Below the pieces are notes generated by a model that worked only from the letters and a program-made list of their open reading frames with translations, was not told the DNA's origin and did not search any database. The position numbers and the translations under genes are program-made. 64,000 nt of DNA. Source: DSVZ01 sp037439785. GTDB lineage: Bacteria; Verrucomicrobiota; Verrucomicrobiia; Limisphaerales; J093. The stretch lies in assembly GCA_037439785.1 (NCBI GenBank), contig JBBIVJ010000020.1, positions 18,678 through 82,677 of the forward strand, written 5' to 3'. Position 1 is the first letter of the stretch. Every line of letters begins with the position of its first letter. Positions 25,740 to 34,935 of this stretch are shown in pieces.

Positions 25740-28649
25740 TCAAAAACCTGGCGGGGCGTTGGTGCGGCCCAGATACAACATGAGATTGATCGCCGAAGCG
25801 GGGCCGACGCCGTTGAGCAGATAGCCGGCGTCGAGGGCCTTCTCGATGCGCAACTTGGACTCTTCTAGGTGGGCGCGGGTGTAAGCATCCAACCCGGACT
25901 GGCCCAAGGTACGGGCGAGGCGGGCGCTGAGTTGACGCAGGTGCATGAGGGCGAGGTTGGCAATGGGTTTGTGCGCGGCCTGGCTCCAGGTGCCCGGCAT
26001 ACTCAGGTCAATGAGTCGTTCCAGATATTCGCGCTGCAGATTGCGGCGCAGGCTCGAGATCATGGGCGTCCGTTCGGAGGCGCGGTCCGCCGGCCGGTCC
26101 AGCTCGGACCAGATTTCGGTTTCGAGGGAGCGGAGGATTTCCGGCAGGGTGATCATGTCCTCCTCGGGCGGGGTCATGCGTTCATTGTCAAACACGCGGC
26201 CGAGGGTGTCGGGATTCATGAGGCGGGTGAGGACGACGGCCTGCACGCTCAGGATCCGGTCGTGTATCGGCCAGGTGGCATCCTCGAAGATGGCCGCAAG
26301 GTTGTCCCACCACTTGTCGAGGGTCAGGTGCCGCAGCAGGGCGGGCGTCAATCCATAGGCCTCGTCGCGGAAGGCGTGTTCGAGCACGAACGCCAGGGCG
26401 TCACGCTGGTCCCGGACGGGGACGACGGCCAGGGGCGGGCGGTTGCCGGGGTCGCCTTTCTTGGTGCGATGGACGAAAGCACCGCCCAGCCAGCCGGACA
26501 TCATGGTGAGGGCGCGGGTTTGGAGGGCAAGGGTCATTTCATAGCCGTAGCGGGCACGGGCCCAGCTCTGGCCCTCCTTGACGAATTTTCCCAGGAGCCG
26601 TTCGCGGTGGAAGCGGGCGAGCTCGATCTGCTTGCGGGCGTAGGCCAGCGGGTTGGCGGCGAAGTCGTAGCGGCGGGCCAGGGGATCGGGGCCCATGGTG
26701 TCCTCGTCGGTGGCGAACGTCAGTTCGGGTTGGGATGCCTTGCGGAGGATGGTCTGGAGGGCCTCGGGTTTCTCCGCCAGGGCGTAGCCGTACTCGATGG
26801 CCCACTGGTCATAGGGTCCGATTTCGATCATGCCGTAGTCGCCCTGGTTGGTCCGGTTCTGCCAGTCGTAGATGTTCACGGGCAGGTAATCCATGACCGA
26901 GCCGGCGAAGGCCCTGCGGCCTTTGATCTCCGGGCTGTTGATTTGTTCGAGGGTGTAGATGCTGGAGGCGCGGAAATTGTGACGCAACCCGAGGGTGTGC
27001 CCGACCTCGTGGGCGACCAGGTCCGCCACCAGGGGGCCGATGAACCACTCCGGCACGCCGTCGAGTTCCGCGTCCCTGGCTTCCTCCGGCTTTTCCGGTT
27101 TCTTGTCACCATCTTTTTTCCCCTCTTCGCCCTCCGCGGCTGCGAGGGTTTCGCGGGCCAGATCGAAGGTGGCGCGCATCACCGCCAGGTCCAGGGCGCG
27201 GCAATCGGCGGCCCGACACAGCCCGTTGAACTGGCTGGTGCGGCCGACCAGCCCGTCGAAGTCGTTTTGACCGGCCAGGGGGGCGTTGGCGGTGGTGGCG
27301 GGATGGCCGCCGTACCACTGCGGACCGTGCTGAAGCAGGTGCGCGATCAGGGCCGGGCGGTTGGCGGGATGCGCCAGGCGCACGCGGGGGTCCCACTGCG
27401 GGTGCAGTTGCAACCAGGCGAGCGTGGTGGGGCCCAGGCCCTCCAGCGCGTATTGGGGGATGGTCTCGTTGAACTGCCGCCAGAAGTGCCGGATCCAGCC
27501 GTCGGTGAGGATGATGTCGGCGTCGAGGATTTGTCCCGTCAGCGGGTCCACCCGGCTGGGGCCGATGGCGGTGCCGACGTTGTTGTTGAGCCAACGGATG
27601 AAATTATAGCGCACGTCCTCGGGGTCCTTCTCCATGTGGGCGCCGGTGGCGGCGTCCTGGTAGTACACCTCCAGGGCGTTGGCGAGGCCGACCTGTTCGA
27701 AAGCCTTGTTCCACATCAGCACGCCCTCGCGCACCCAGCGGCGGTAGCGGATGGGGGTGGTGTGCTCGATGTAAAACACGATGGGATTCTTGGGCGGGCT
27801 GACCTTGAGTTTAGGGTCGGCCTTTTCCAGGTGCCAGCGGTTGATGTAACGGACCTTGCTTTCTTCGGCCTGGTACCTGCCCAGGTCCGTGAAGGCAGTG
27901 GTGAAATAGCCCACCCGCTCGTCGGCCGGCCGCGGTTTGTAGGCGGGGTTGGGAGGGATTTCGCTGATCGAGTAATGCAGGGTCTTGAGCACGCCATCGC
28001 GCATGGGCAGCTCGAAGGCCAGCTCGACGTTGGATGGAAAGGCCTTGGCAGTCTTGATCGTGGCCAGGGCCTTCCGCGCCCCCTGTGCCATGGGGCCGAA
28101 GAATTTCTCCGCCTCGCCCACCAGGAGGGCATCCATGTCAATGACCGGTCCCCACCCGGGCACCAGGGCCAGGATGGGCACATCCACAATCACCCGGTCG
28201 GTGAAGAGCCGCTGCACGCTGGCCCTGGACTCGGCCTCGCCGGTCGAGCGCACGTCCAGGTTGGGGGCGCGCAGCTCCAGCCGCTTGTCGTTGCGCACCC
28301 AGTACACGTACAGGTCGCCGGCCTGGAGTCCGGCGTAGCGCTCGCCGCTGGCCACGGTCAGGGCGATGAAAAACTTCTTCTGGGCGAACTTCTCCGGGAA
28401 CACCGCCAGCATCTGGTGGTCTTTGCGGCGGACCCAGATTTGGAACAGGCTCGGCGCCTTGTCTATGGACGAGATGACCTGCTCATGGTCCTTGAGCACC
28501 TCGGTATGCGGCGGAAAGTCCGGCTTGGGGGCGGCGGGGGCGTTGCTGGGTCCGGGCGGGGGATTTTGGGCGTGAACGCCCGCCACCATGACCCCGGCCA
28601 GCAGAGCCCTGAGCCCGCGGGTGAAGGAGACGAAGAAACGGCTTTGCAT
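25740..28649 (-). CDS. Exported zinc-dependent metalloprotease (DUF5117/DUF4953 type)
   Basis: A 969-aa protein. The start at 28649 puts a signal peptide at the N-terminus (FTRGLRALLAGVMVAGVHAQ); the frame open to 28682 adds nothing family-like. A DUF5117-like region spans about residues 60-300. The zinc site VAHEVGHTLGLRHNF (HExxHxxGxxH) is near residues 545-556. An Ala/Glu/Lys-rich insert precedes it (EGEEGKKDGDKKPEKPEEA). The C-terminal part is helical, as in the DUF4953 family. These large secreted or outer-membrane-associated proteases are common in Bacteroidetes and Verrucomicrobiota and their substrates are unknown. Confidence 0.87.
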   Translation of the reverse strand: MQSRFFVSFTRGLRALLAGVMVAGVHAQNPPPGPSNAPAAPKPDFPPHTEVLKDHEQVISSIDKAPSLFQIWVRRKDHQMLAVFPEKFAQKKFFIALTVASGERYAGLQAGDLYVYWVRNDKRLELRAPNLDVRSTGEAESRASVQRLFTDRVIVDVPILALVPGWGPVIDMDALLVGEAEKFFGPMAQGARKALATIKTAKAFPSNVELAFELPMRDGVLKTLHYSISEIPPNPAYKPRPADERVGYFTTAFTDLGRYQAEESKVRYINRWHLEKADPKLKVSPPKNPIVFYIEHTTPIRYRRWVREGVLMWNKAFEQVGLANALEVYYQDAATGAHMEKDPEDVRYNFIRWLNNNVGTAIGPSRVDPLTGQILDADIILTDGWIRHFWRQFNETIPQYALEGLGPTTLAWLQLHPQWDPRVRLAHPANRPALIAHLLQHGPQWYGGHPATTANAPLAGQNDFDGLVGRTSQFNGLCRAADCRALDLAVMRATFDLARETLAAAEGEEGKKDGDKKPEKPEEARDAELDGVPEWFIGPLVADLVAHEVGHTLGLRHNFRASSIYTLEQINSPEIKGRRAFAGSVMDYLPVNIYDWQNRTNQGDYGMIEIGPYDQWAIEYGYALAEKPEALQTILRKASQPELTFATDEDTMGPDPLARRYDFAANPLAYARKQIELARFHRERLLGKFVKEGQSWARARYGYEMTLALQTRALTMMSGWLGGAFVHRTKKGDPGNRPPLAVVPVRDQRDALAFVLEHAFRDEAYGLTPALLRHLTLDKWWDNLAAIFEDATWPIHDRILSVQAVVLTRLMNPDTLGRVFDNERMTPPEEDMITLPEILRSLETEIWSELDRPADRASERTPMISSLRRNLQREYLERLIDLSMPGTWSQAAHKPIANLALMHLRQLSARLARTLGQSGLDAYTRAHLEESKLRIEKALDAGYLLNGVGPASAINLMLYLGRTNAPPGF

Positions 28650-28978
28650 GGCCGCATCTTCTCCGCGTCCCGCCCAGGGCAAGCAAGCCGGAAATCATCC
28701 CCCCACTCGCCGCCGGGTGCATCTCAGACTTGCAGAGGTTGTAGCACAGGTTTCCCAACCTGCTGTATCGCCCGATTTCCCAAGCGGCGGCGCGGCGAAC
28801 GCGGAAGGTCCGCGGGTTGGGAAACCCGCGAGACGGCAGAGTGGGAAGTCTGCGCCACGGCCCCCGCGAGAACGGCAAGAAGCTGAGCAGCGCCCACCCG
28901 CCGCCGGCACCCGTGCCTTTTCCGAAGTGGGGGACAAGGCCGGGCGGCCACTGCCTGCCTCCTGCGCTGGCGGCCGGC
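28650..28978. other. Intergenic region with palindromic repeats
   Basis: A 329-bp gap between divergently placed stop and start regions of two minus-strand genes. It holds the palindromic unit at 28741-28771 and a second inverted-repeat stretch at about 28806-28862 (cores GCGGGTTGGGAAACCCGC and CAGAGTGGGAAGTCTG). No gene was recognised. Confidence 0.6.
28741..28771 (+). repeat. Dispersed palindromic repeat, copy 1
   Basis: Begins GTAGCACAGG, has the inverted core CAGGTTTCCCAACCTG and ends TGTATCGC. Related copies occur at 30786-30815 (reverse), 49181-49209 and 51124-51153. Confidence 0.7.
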
Positions 28979-30346
28979 TCAGACGTCGGCCCAGGGCGCG
29001 CGGGCCGGCCGCGGCTGCAGGCGCTGGTTGGCCTCGGCATCATCCACGAACTGCTCCCGCGCGGTATCCCAGCGCAGCGGACGTCGCAGCCGCGTGGCCA
29101 GATCACTCAGGTGGCACAGGATGTCCGCCTGCACCGCGTCCTCGATCGGACAGATGGCGGGGCGGCGCGCCTTGACGGCGTCCAGGAAGTTGCGCACGTG
29201 GTGGCTGCTGCGTGGCAGTTGCACGTCGCCCGCGCCCCACTTTGTTTCCACCAGCTCCTCCGGGTGGGTGCGAATCTGGGTCCGGTCCACCAGCACCCAG
29301 CCCTCAGTGCCTTCGAAGGCCGTGCCGTGGTCCACCAGCGCGCCGTACTTGGCGCGCCAGTCGTTGAACTGGTTCATCGCCAGCGGTTCGGCGCCGTTGG
29401 GGGTGCCGCGGAAATGCAAGGTGACGCCATCGGCGAACTCAAAGCGGACCTGCCAGGCCACGGCAGTGTCGCAGGCCCCACTCAGGGGAAACACCCCCTG
29501 CCCCTCGACGCGGAGCACCCCCTGCATCATCGCCGGATGACCCCACAGGGCGATGTCCAGGGGGTGCACCCCCCAGCCGGCGATGAACCCCAGCGCGTAG
29601 TCCGAATTGTACCACCACGTCTTCCACGCCTCCCCTTCGTCGTAGGCCTTGCCCCGCGTGTAGGGCGTCTGCCGGGCCGGCCCCAGCCAGCGGTCATAAT
29701 CCAGGTCCGTCGGGGGCGGCACCGGCTCGGTCGAGCCGCCCGGCCGGCTGGCGGCGCACCACACATCCACGTTCTTGAGCCGGCCCAGCCGGCCGTTGCG
29801 GACCAGCTCGCACCCCAGTCGGAACTGTGCACTGGAGCGCTGCTGGGTGCCGAACTGAAACACCACCCGCTTCTCCCGGCAGAGGGCGCGCAAACGCTGG
29901 TCCTCGACCACCGACAAGCCCATCGGCTTCTCCAGGTACAGGTCCTTGCCCGCGCGCACCGCCGCCCGGGCGATCGGCACATGCCAGTGGTCGGGTGTGG
30001 CGATGAGCACCGCCTCCACCTCCGGCCGCGCCAGCAGTTCCCGAAAGTCCGCGTACGTGGGCACCGCGCCCTCGCCGTAGGCGGCCTGCACCTGACGGAC
30101 CGCTTCGGCCAGATGACGCCCCGACACGTCGCACAACGCCGCCACCCGGCAATCCGGCTGGTTCAAAAACTGGCCCATCACTCCGCGCCCCTGCGGTCCG
30201 ACGCCGATGCAGCCGACCTGAATGCGGCGGCTCGGCGCCTGGGCGCCGCGGACCGAGGCCGGGAGTATCGTGGGCAGGGCCAGGAGGGCGGCAGCGGTCT
30301 GCAAGAAACGGCGGCGCGAAGGGCGGGCAACCAGGGAGGCTTGCAT
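28979..30346 (-). CDS. Tat-exported Gfo/Idh/MocA-family oxidoreductase
   Basis: A 455-aa protein. The start at 30346 precedes a twin-arginine signal, SRRRFLQTAAALLALPTILP; the frame open to 30460 is not needed. The NAD(P)-binding Rossmann motif is VGCIGVGPQGRGVMGQ (about residues 40-55). The dehydrogenase-family lysine/proline motif is YLEKPMG near residue 140. The C-terminal domain contains GWGVHPLDIALWG. Periplasmic members of this family are abundant in Verrucomicrobiota and Planctomycetes and probably act on sugars or sugar-derived glycans; the substrate is not evident. The gene stands alone. Confidence 0.9.
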   Translation of the reverse strand: MQASLVARPSRRRFLQTAAALLALPTILPASVRGAQAPSRRIQVGCIGVGPQGRGVMGQFLNQPDCRVAALCDVSGRHLAEAVRQVQAAYGEGAVPTYADFRELLARPEVEAVLIATPDHWHVPIARAAVRAGKDLYLEKPMGLSVVEDQRLRALCREKRVVFQFGTQQRSSAQFRLGCELVRNGRLGRLKNVDVWCAASRPGGSTEPVPPPTDLDYDRWLGPARQTPYTRGKAYDEGEAWKTWWYNSDYALGFIAGWGVHPLDIALWGHPAMMQGVLRVEGQGVFPLSGACDTAVAWQVRFEFADGVTLHFRGTPNGAEPLAMNQFNDWRAKYGALVDHGTAFEGTEGWVLVDRTQIRTHPEELVETKWGAGDVQLPRSSHHVRNFLDAVKARRPAICPIEDAVQADILCHLSDLATRLRRPLRWDTAREQFVDDAEANQRLQPRPARAPWADV

Positions 30347-30640
30347 GGCTGCAGCTTGCTCCCCCTCCCGCCGCGGTGCAAGCGACACGTGACACGCGGT
30401 TCGGGTGGCCGGAGGCGCCGGTAAAGTCCGCCCCTGGTCCTGATGGACGGGCATCGGCAAGAACGCGCGAAACGTGGAAACTCAGGAGCAGGTGCGCCGC
30501 TGGAAGAGGTTAAAGGGAGTGAAAGGTGAAAAGGTTAAATGGGAAAGCTGTGAGGCCCGCAGCTCCTCAAATGCGCAGGGCGGAAGGTGGAAGCGGGAAC
30601 GGGTGTCGGTTTTGGGTTCTCGGGTCTTGGCCTTCGGCGG

Positions 30641-30705
30641 GTGGTGCAGGCCTCTGGCCTGCCGTCCGGCAGCCGGGACGGCCGCACCACAAGAGGGTGG
30701 TGCGC
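30641..30705 (+). repeat. GTGGTGCAGG element, copy 1
   Basis: Starts GTGGTGCAGGCCTCTGGCCT and ends CACCACAAGAGGGTGGTG. The core GCAGGCCTCTGGCCTGC is palindromic. It is about 95% like the copy at 30933 and the reverse copies at 49110 and 50938. Confidence 0.75.
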
Positions 30706-30785
30706 CCAGCCGCAGGCGTCAGTCGGTGGAGAGTTGGTCCGCCGCGTGACCGCGGCGACTACGGCGGAGTACCGACTGGCAGTCG

Positions 30786-30815
30786 GCGATACAGCAGGCT
30801 GAAAGCCTGCGCTAC
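30786..30815 (-). repeat. Dispersed palindromic repeat, copy 2 (reverse)
   Basis: Read on the minus strand it begins GTAGCGCAGGC and ends TGTATCGC around the inverted core CAGGCTTTCAGCCTG. It lies between the two GTGGTGCAGG elements. Confidence 0.7.
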
Positions 30816-30932
30816 GCCGGGGCTGCGGCCCGGGCGGTCGCGTGCCCCCTGCACCGAATGCCGGCTCTCAGAGAACCGGCCGACCACGGGGAGAAGCCAA
30901 CCACGGGCCTTCGACCTTCGACCTTCGGCGGG

Positions 30933-30994
30933 TGGTGCAGGCCTCTGGCCTGCAGTCCGGCAGCCGAGACGGCCGCACCACAAGGGGGTGGGGC
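30933..30994 (+). repeat. GTGGTGCAGG element, copy 2
   Basis: Same element as at 30641, with a few substitutions, preceded by TTCGACC heptamers and CTTCGGCGG. It forms a direct repeat 292 bp apart with copy 1. Confidence 0.75.
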
Positions 30995-31255
30995 GGGTAG
31001 CCGCCAGCGTTGAGCCGGCGCCGCGGAGGTCTGCCGCGGCGCCGCGGCAGCGACGGCGTCGCCACCGGCGGCGGCCGGCTCGGCCACACTCCCCACCGTC
31101 CGTTCTCGGATTCCAGATGTCTGATTCCGGATGCCGGATGCCGGTGGCGGAACGTGTCGTTGCCCGTCCGCCGGCCGGCTGGCACGCTGAGCGGTGCAGA
31201 GGGGGTGATCTTGCCCCTCCGAGCCCGGCTTTGACCGCCATCGTCCGCCCCTGAC

Positions 31256-32284
31256 ATGAAAGCCCTCCAATTGCTGGCCCACGGCATTCCCGGTCGCCTT
31301 GAGTTGCGGGAGGTTCCCGATCCCCGCCCCGACCCGGGCCAGGTGGTGCTGCGGGTGCGTGCCTGTGGCCTGAATCACCTGGACCTCTGGGTCGAGGCCG
31401 GCGCCCTGCCCATCCCGATCCGCCTGCCGCGCATTCCCGGCTGTGAAGCGGCGGGCGAAGTCGAGGCCTGCGGCGAAGGGGTCGAAGGCTGGCCGCCGGG
31501 CACGCGGGTGGCCGTGCAGTCGAACCTGTTTTGTGGGGACTGCGAGTACTGTCGCCGCGGCGAGGAGTCCCTTTGCCTGCAGGCGCGGTTGTTGGGGGTG
31601 GAGTGTGACGGCGGGTTTGCTGAGCGGCTGGTGGTGCCGGCACGGGCGCTGGTCCGCCTGCCCGAGCAGGTGGATTTCCGCGCGGCGGCGGCGCTCACGC
31701 TGGCGGCCAGCACGGCCATGCACATGTTGACCGACCGCATGACGGTGCGGGCCGGGGACTGGGTGTTGGTGGTGGGGGCCGGCAGCGGGGTGGGGGCGGC
31801 GGCCATCCAGATCGCCCGCGGTCTGGGGGCGCGGGTGCTGAGCACCGGTTCCACGCCGGCCAAGCGGGCGCGCGCCCTGGAGTTGGGGGCGGAGGCGGCG
31901 TTTGATCCGGCCGACCCTGCCTGGCCGGCGCAGGTCCGCCATCATACGAGCAAGCGGGGGGTGGACGTGGTGGTCGAGCACGTGGGGGGGCCGATCCTGG
32001 AGCAGGTGTTTCACTGCCTGGCCCGGAACGGGACGGTGGTGACCTGCGGGGCCACGGCCGGGCGGGAGGTGACGCTGCGACTGTGGCCGTTTTTTGTGAA
32101 GCAGCAGCGGCTGGTGGGCAGTTACGGACGGACGCGCCGCGACCTGGCGGCCACGCTGGAATGGGCGGCCACCGGGCGGCTGCGGGCGGTGGTGGACCGG
32201 GTGTTGCCGCTGGGCGAGGCACCCGCCGGTTACGCGGCGCTGCGACGGCGCGAGGTGGCAGGCAAGGTGGTGATCGAGCCTTAA
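31256..32284 (+). CDS. Zinc-binding MDR-family alcohol dehydrogenase/quinone reductase
   Basis: A 342-aa medium-chain dehydrogenase. The GroES-like N-terminal half contains GLNHLDLWVEAG and PRIPGCEAAGEV. The structural-zinc lobe CGDCEYCRRGEESLC is present, so this is a zinc-type enzyme and not a plain quinone oxidoreductase. The Rossmann half has VLVVGAGSGVGAAAIQIARGLGA, typical of NADP(H)-using members, and ends KVVIEP. Substrate is unknown. It converges with jag (25 bp between stops) and its upstream region is the repeat-rich gap. Confidence 0.87.
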   Translation: MKALQLLAHGIPGRLELREVPDPRPDPGQVVLRVRACGLNHLDLWVEAGALPIPIRLPRIPGCEAAGEVEACGEGVEGWPPGTRVAVQSNLFCGDCEYCRRGEESLCLQARLLGVECDGGFAERLVVPARALVRLPEQVDFRAAAALTLAASTAMHMLTDRMTVRAGDWVLVVGAGSGVGAAAIQIARGLGARVLSTGSTPAKRARALELGAEAAFDPADPAWPAQVRHHTSKRGVDVVVEHVGGPILEQVFHCLARNGTVVTCGATAGREVTLRLWPFFVKQQRLVGSYGRTRRDLAATLEWAATGRLRAVVDRVLPLGEAPAGYAALRRREVAGKVVIEP

Positions 32285-32309
32285 GGGGCGAGGCCGGCCG
32301 GCGCGGGAC

Positions 32310-32768
32310 TCAGGCCGGGCGGCGGGGCCGGAGTTGGATGACTTTCAGTGTGCTGCCATCCACGGCGACGCTGTGGGTTTCCACGTCGGGGTCGTCCTTG
32401 AGCGCCTGGTGCACGTGGTAGCGCTCGTAGGCGTTCATGGGCTCCAGTTCGATGATGTCGCCCCAGCGGCGGACCTTGTCGGCGGCGGCGCGGGCGCGGG
32501 CCACCAGGGCTTCGCGGGCGGCAGCGCGGTAGTTGGCCACGTCGAGGGTGACGCGGGTGGCGCCGGGGTCGGCCTGGTAGAGGAGGCGGTTGATGAGGTA
32601 TTGGAACTCGGCCAGCGTCTGGCCCTGACGGCCGATGAGCCGTTCGGCGTGGTCACACTGGATGGCGAACCAGGGGCCCTCGGGTCCGGCGTGTTCCTCG
32701 ACGGTGACCTGGGTGAAGCCGAGGTGGCGGAGGAATTCCTCGATCAGGGGTTTGGGGGCAAGGGACAT
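32310..32768 (-). CDS. jag: KH/R3H RNA-binding protein Jag (KhpB-like)
   Basis: A 152-aa protein with a KH domain (AERLIGRQGQTLAEFQYLIN, about residues 40-60) and a C-terminal R3H domain (LEPMNAYERYHVHQAL, ending KVIQLRPRRP). It lacks the N-terminal Jag-N domain found in longer relatives. It binds RNA, and in Gram-positives it affects cell elongation and division. It is the last gene of the rpmH-rnpA-yidD-yidC-jag order, 34 bp after yidC. Confidence 0.9.
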   Translation of the reverse strand: MSLAPKPLIEEFLRHLGFTQVTVEEHAGPEGPWFAIQCDHAERLIGRQGQTLAEFQYLINRLLYQADPGATRVTLDVANYRAAAREALVARARAAADKVRRWGDIIELEPMNAYERYHVHQALKDDPDVETHSVAVDGSTLKVIQLRPRRPA

Positions 32769-32802
32769 GGCAGGGCGAGGTCAGGACGGTCGCGGCGTGC
32801 GC

Positions 32803-34623
32803 CTACTTCCGGCGGCCCGGTTTGCGGCCGGGGCGGCCGGGCTTGCCGGGGGGCGGCGGTGCGGCGACCGGGTCCTTGAGGTTCTTGATCAATTTCATCT
32901 GGAGGATGCTCAAAAGGTTTTGCACCGTCCAGTACAAGGCCAGGCCGGCGGAGAAGTTGTAGAGGATGACGATGAACAGCAGCGGCAGGTACTGCATGAG
33001 CTTCTGCTGCACGGGGTCCACGCCCGGGGAGACAGGGGTGAGGCGGGCCTGCCAGAACTGGGTGGCGCCCATGATCAGGGGCAGGGGGTTGATGGGGAAG
33101 CCGAAGAGCACCGCCACCGTGTCCGGCTGCGACAGGTCGCAGGCCCAGAGGAAGCGGGCGCCGCGCAGCTCGATGGCGCTCTGGAGCATCTGGTAGAAGC
33201 CGATGAAGACCGGAATCTGGAGCAGGATGGGCAGGCAGCCGCCCAGGGGGCTGACGCGGTGCTCCTTCATGAACTCCATGAGCTTCTGGTTCATCTTGCG
33301 CGGGTCGTCCTTGTACTTCTCCTGGATTTCCTTCATCTGCGGCTGCAGAGCGGCCATGCGCTTCATCGAGCGGCTGCTGGCCTGGGTCAACGGCCAGAAC
33401 AGCAGCTTGACGATCACGGTGATGGCGATGATGGCCAGGCCGTAGGACAACCCCAGGCTGTGCAGCCCGTTCATGCCCAGCAGCAGCACCCGCGCAAACC
33501 AGCCGAAGAAGGTGGTGAAGCGCATCGCCAGGTCCTGGTTGTGGCTGAGCCGGGCCAGCGTGTGGTACTCCTTGGGGCCGGCGAAGACCTCCAGGTCGAG
33601 GTCCAGCCCCCCGCCCGGGGCCAGTTCGGCGCCGGGGTAAAACAGGGCGGTCTGGATGCCAAACGGCTCGGCCACCACCCGGCGATCTTCCTCGCGCTCG
33701 GCCGGGCTGGGCGGCGGCAGGGCAATCTTGCGGGCCACCACACCGGGGGCGGCCTGCTGCGGCGCCGCGATCATCACGAAAAACTGGTTGTGCGCCGCCG
33801 CCCAGACCACGTTGCTCGTGCCGGGGCTGCGATACTCGGCCCGCGGGGTGCCGGGTATGCACCCGCATCCCCAGACCGGGGCATTCAGGAACCAGGCGTT
33901 GTCAATGAACTGGGACCGCTCCCCGTCGTACCACTGCAGGCCGAGCAACTGCCCCGTGTCGCGCCGGTTCACGGGCGTCGCCGTGCCCACCACCAGCTCC
34001 AGCGGCAACAGCGCCACCGGCTCCGCGCGGGTGTTTTCGACCCGCACCCGGGCGGAGAGGAGATAGTTGGTGCCGGGCAGGAACTCCTTCACCACCCGCA
34101 GGCCGTTGGTGAAGGTCTTCTCGGCGCGCACGCCCCGTTCAGTGCGCGTCAGGGTGTAGGGCGCGGGGTCGGCCAGGAGCGAGCCGCCCATCAGGGACAG
34201 CGCCGGCACCGGCGCCCCCGCATTGAGCTGGACCTGGGCCGGCTCCCCGGCCGCCACCTTCCGCCCGCAGGTGACCGTGGCGGGAAATTCTTTCAACTCG
34301 ACCACCTTCAGGCCGCCACCGTGGCTGGTGAAGACGTACCGCACCTCCGGCGTTTCGAAGGCCACTAATTCCTCGGGACCGCTGGGCGGCACCCATGCCG
34401 TGGCGGGTGAGGTCGGTGCCGTAATTCGGGCCTCGCCGTTGGGGCCGGGCACGCCCGCAGGGGAAGGGGTCGCGGCGCCCGGACCGGGGGGCACTCCCGG
34501 TTTGACCGAAGGGGCCGGGGCGGCCGGCCGGGGCGGAGGCGGGAAAATCCGGTCCACCAGTGCCGGCCAGAACAGCATCAGCGCAAAACAGGCAACGATG
34601 ATCAGGATGGACTTGCGATCCAT
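32803..34623 (-). CDS. yidC: Membrane protein insertase YidC
   Basis: A 606-aa YidC of the Gram-negative type. There is an N-terminal anchor (SILIIVACFALMLFWPAL), a Pro-rich linker, and a large periplasmic beta-domain (about residues 85-360). The conserved five-helix insertase core follows (SYGLAIIAITVIVKLLFWPL, GGCLPILLQIPVFIGFYQML, INPLPLIMGATQFWQ, LLFIVILYNFSAGLALYWTVQNLLS) and the end is a basic, Pro/Gly/Lys-rich tail. It inserts membrane proteins with or without SecYEG. It starts 9 bp after yidD. Confidence 0.96.
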   Translation of the reverse strand: MDRKSILIIVACFALMLFWPALVDRIFPPPPRPAAPAPSVKPGVPPGPGAATPSPAGVPGPNGEARITAPTSPATAWVPPSGPEELVAFETPEVRYVFTSHGGGLKVVELKEFPATVTCGRKVAAGEPAQVQLNAGAPVPALSLMGGSLLADPAPYTLTRTERGVRAEKTFTNGLRVVKEFLPGTNYLLSARVRVENTRAEPVALLPLELVVGTATPVNRRDTGQLLGLQWYDGERSQFIDNAWFLNAPVWGCGCIPGTPRAEYRSPGTSNVVWAAAHNQFFVMIAAPQQAAPGVVARKIALPPPSPAEREEDRRVVAEPFGIQTALFYPGAELAPGGGLDLDLEVFAGPKEYHTLARLSHNQDLAMRFTTFFGWFARVLLLGMNGLHSLGLSYGLAIIAITVIVKLLFWPLTQASSRSMKRMAALQPQMKEIQEKYKDDPRKMNQKLMEFMKEHRVSPLGGCLPILLQIPVFIGFYQMLQSAIELRGARFLWACDLSQPDTVAVLFGFPINPLPLIMGATQFWQARLTPVSPGVDPVQQKLMQYLPLLFIVILYNFSAGLALYWTVQNLLSILQMKLIKNLKDPVAAPPPPGKPGRPGRKPGRRK

Positions 34624-34632
34624 GTCGGGAAA

Positions 34633-34935
34633 TCAGCTCCCCGCCCGGCGCGGCCTCAGGCGGGTCAGGTCCGGAGCGGGAGCGCGGGCTTCCGTCAGCG
34701 GCGGCACCGGGTCGTGGCCGCAGCCGCCCCAGGGATGGCAACGCGCCAGCCGGCGCAGCGCCAGCCCCGTGCCCCGCCAGGCCCCATGACGGCGGATGGC
34801 CTCGATGGCGTACACCGAACAGGTGGGATCAAAACGGCAACCCGCGCCGGGGCCTGCCAGGGCCCCCAGCACCGGGGAGAGTGTCACCCGGTACGCGCGC
34901 AATGTCGCAATCAACACGTGTTGGGCCAGGTTCAT
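34633..34935 (-). CDS. yidD: Membrane protein insertion efficiency factor YidD
   Basis: A 100-aa YidD. The start at 34935 overlaps the rnpA stop (ATGA at 34932-34935) and gives MNLAQHVLIATLRAYRVTLSP. The family core is GCRFDPTCSVYAIEAIRRHGAWRG and RRLARCHPWGGCGHDPVP, with the conserved cysteines. It is thought to help YidC-dependent insertion. Confidence 0.93.
   Translation of the reverse strand: MNLAQHVLIATLRAYRVTLSPVLGALAGPGAGCRFDPTCSVYAIEAIRRHGAWRGTGLALRRLARCHPWGGCGHDPVPPLTEARAPAPDLTRLRPRRAGS

Larger units (their letters stand above)
30347..31255. other. Long intergenic region with repeat elements
   Basis: A 909-bp stretch between a minus-strand and a plus-strand gene, so it must hold divergent promoters, though none is clear. 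A purine-rich block lies at 30500-30550. Two copies of a 60-65-bp element start at 30641 and 30933, a palindromic unit is at 30786-30815, and short TTCGACC heptamers are at 30911-30924. Long open frames across it are only translations of repeats. Confidence 0.6.

Noticed and set aside
25869..28886. Plus-strand frame of about 1000 codons over the zinc protease
   Set aside because: Antisense shadow; the protease on the minus strand is clear.
30526..31254. Possible coding region in the repeat gap
   Set aside because: The text repeats with the DNA elements and has no domain; it is translation of repeats.
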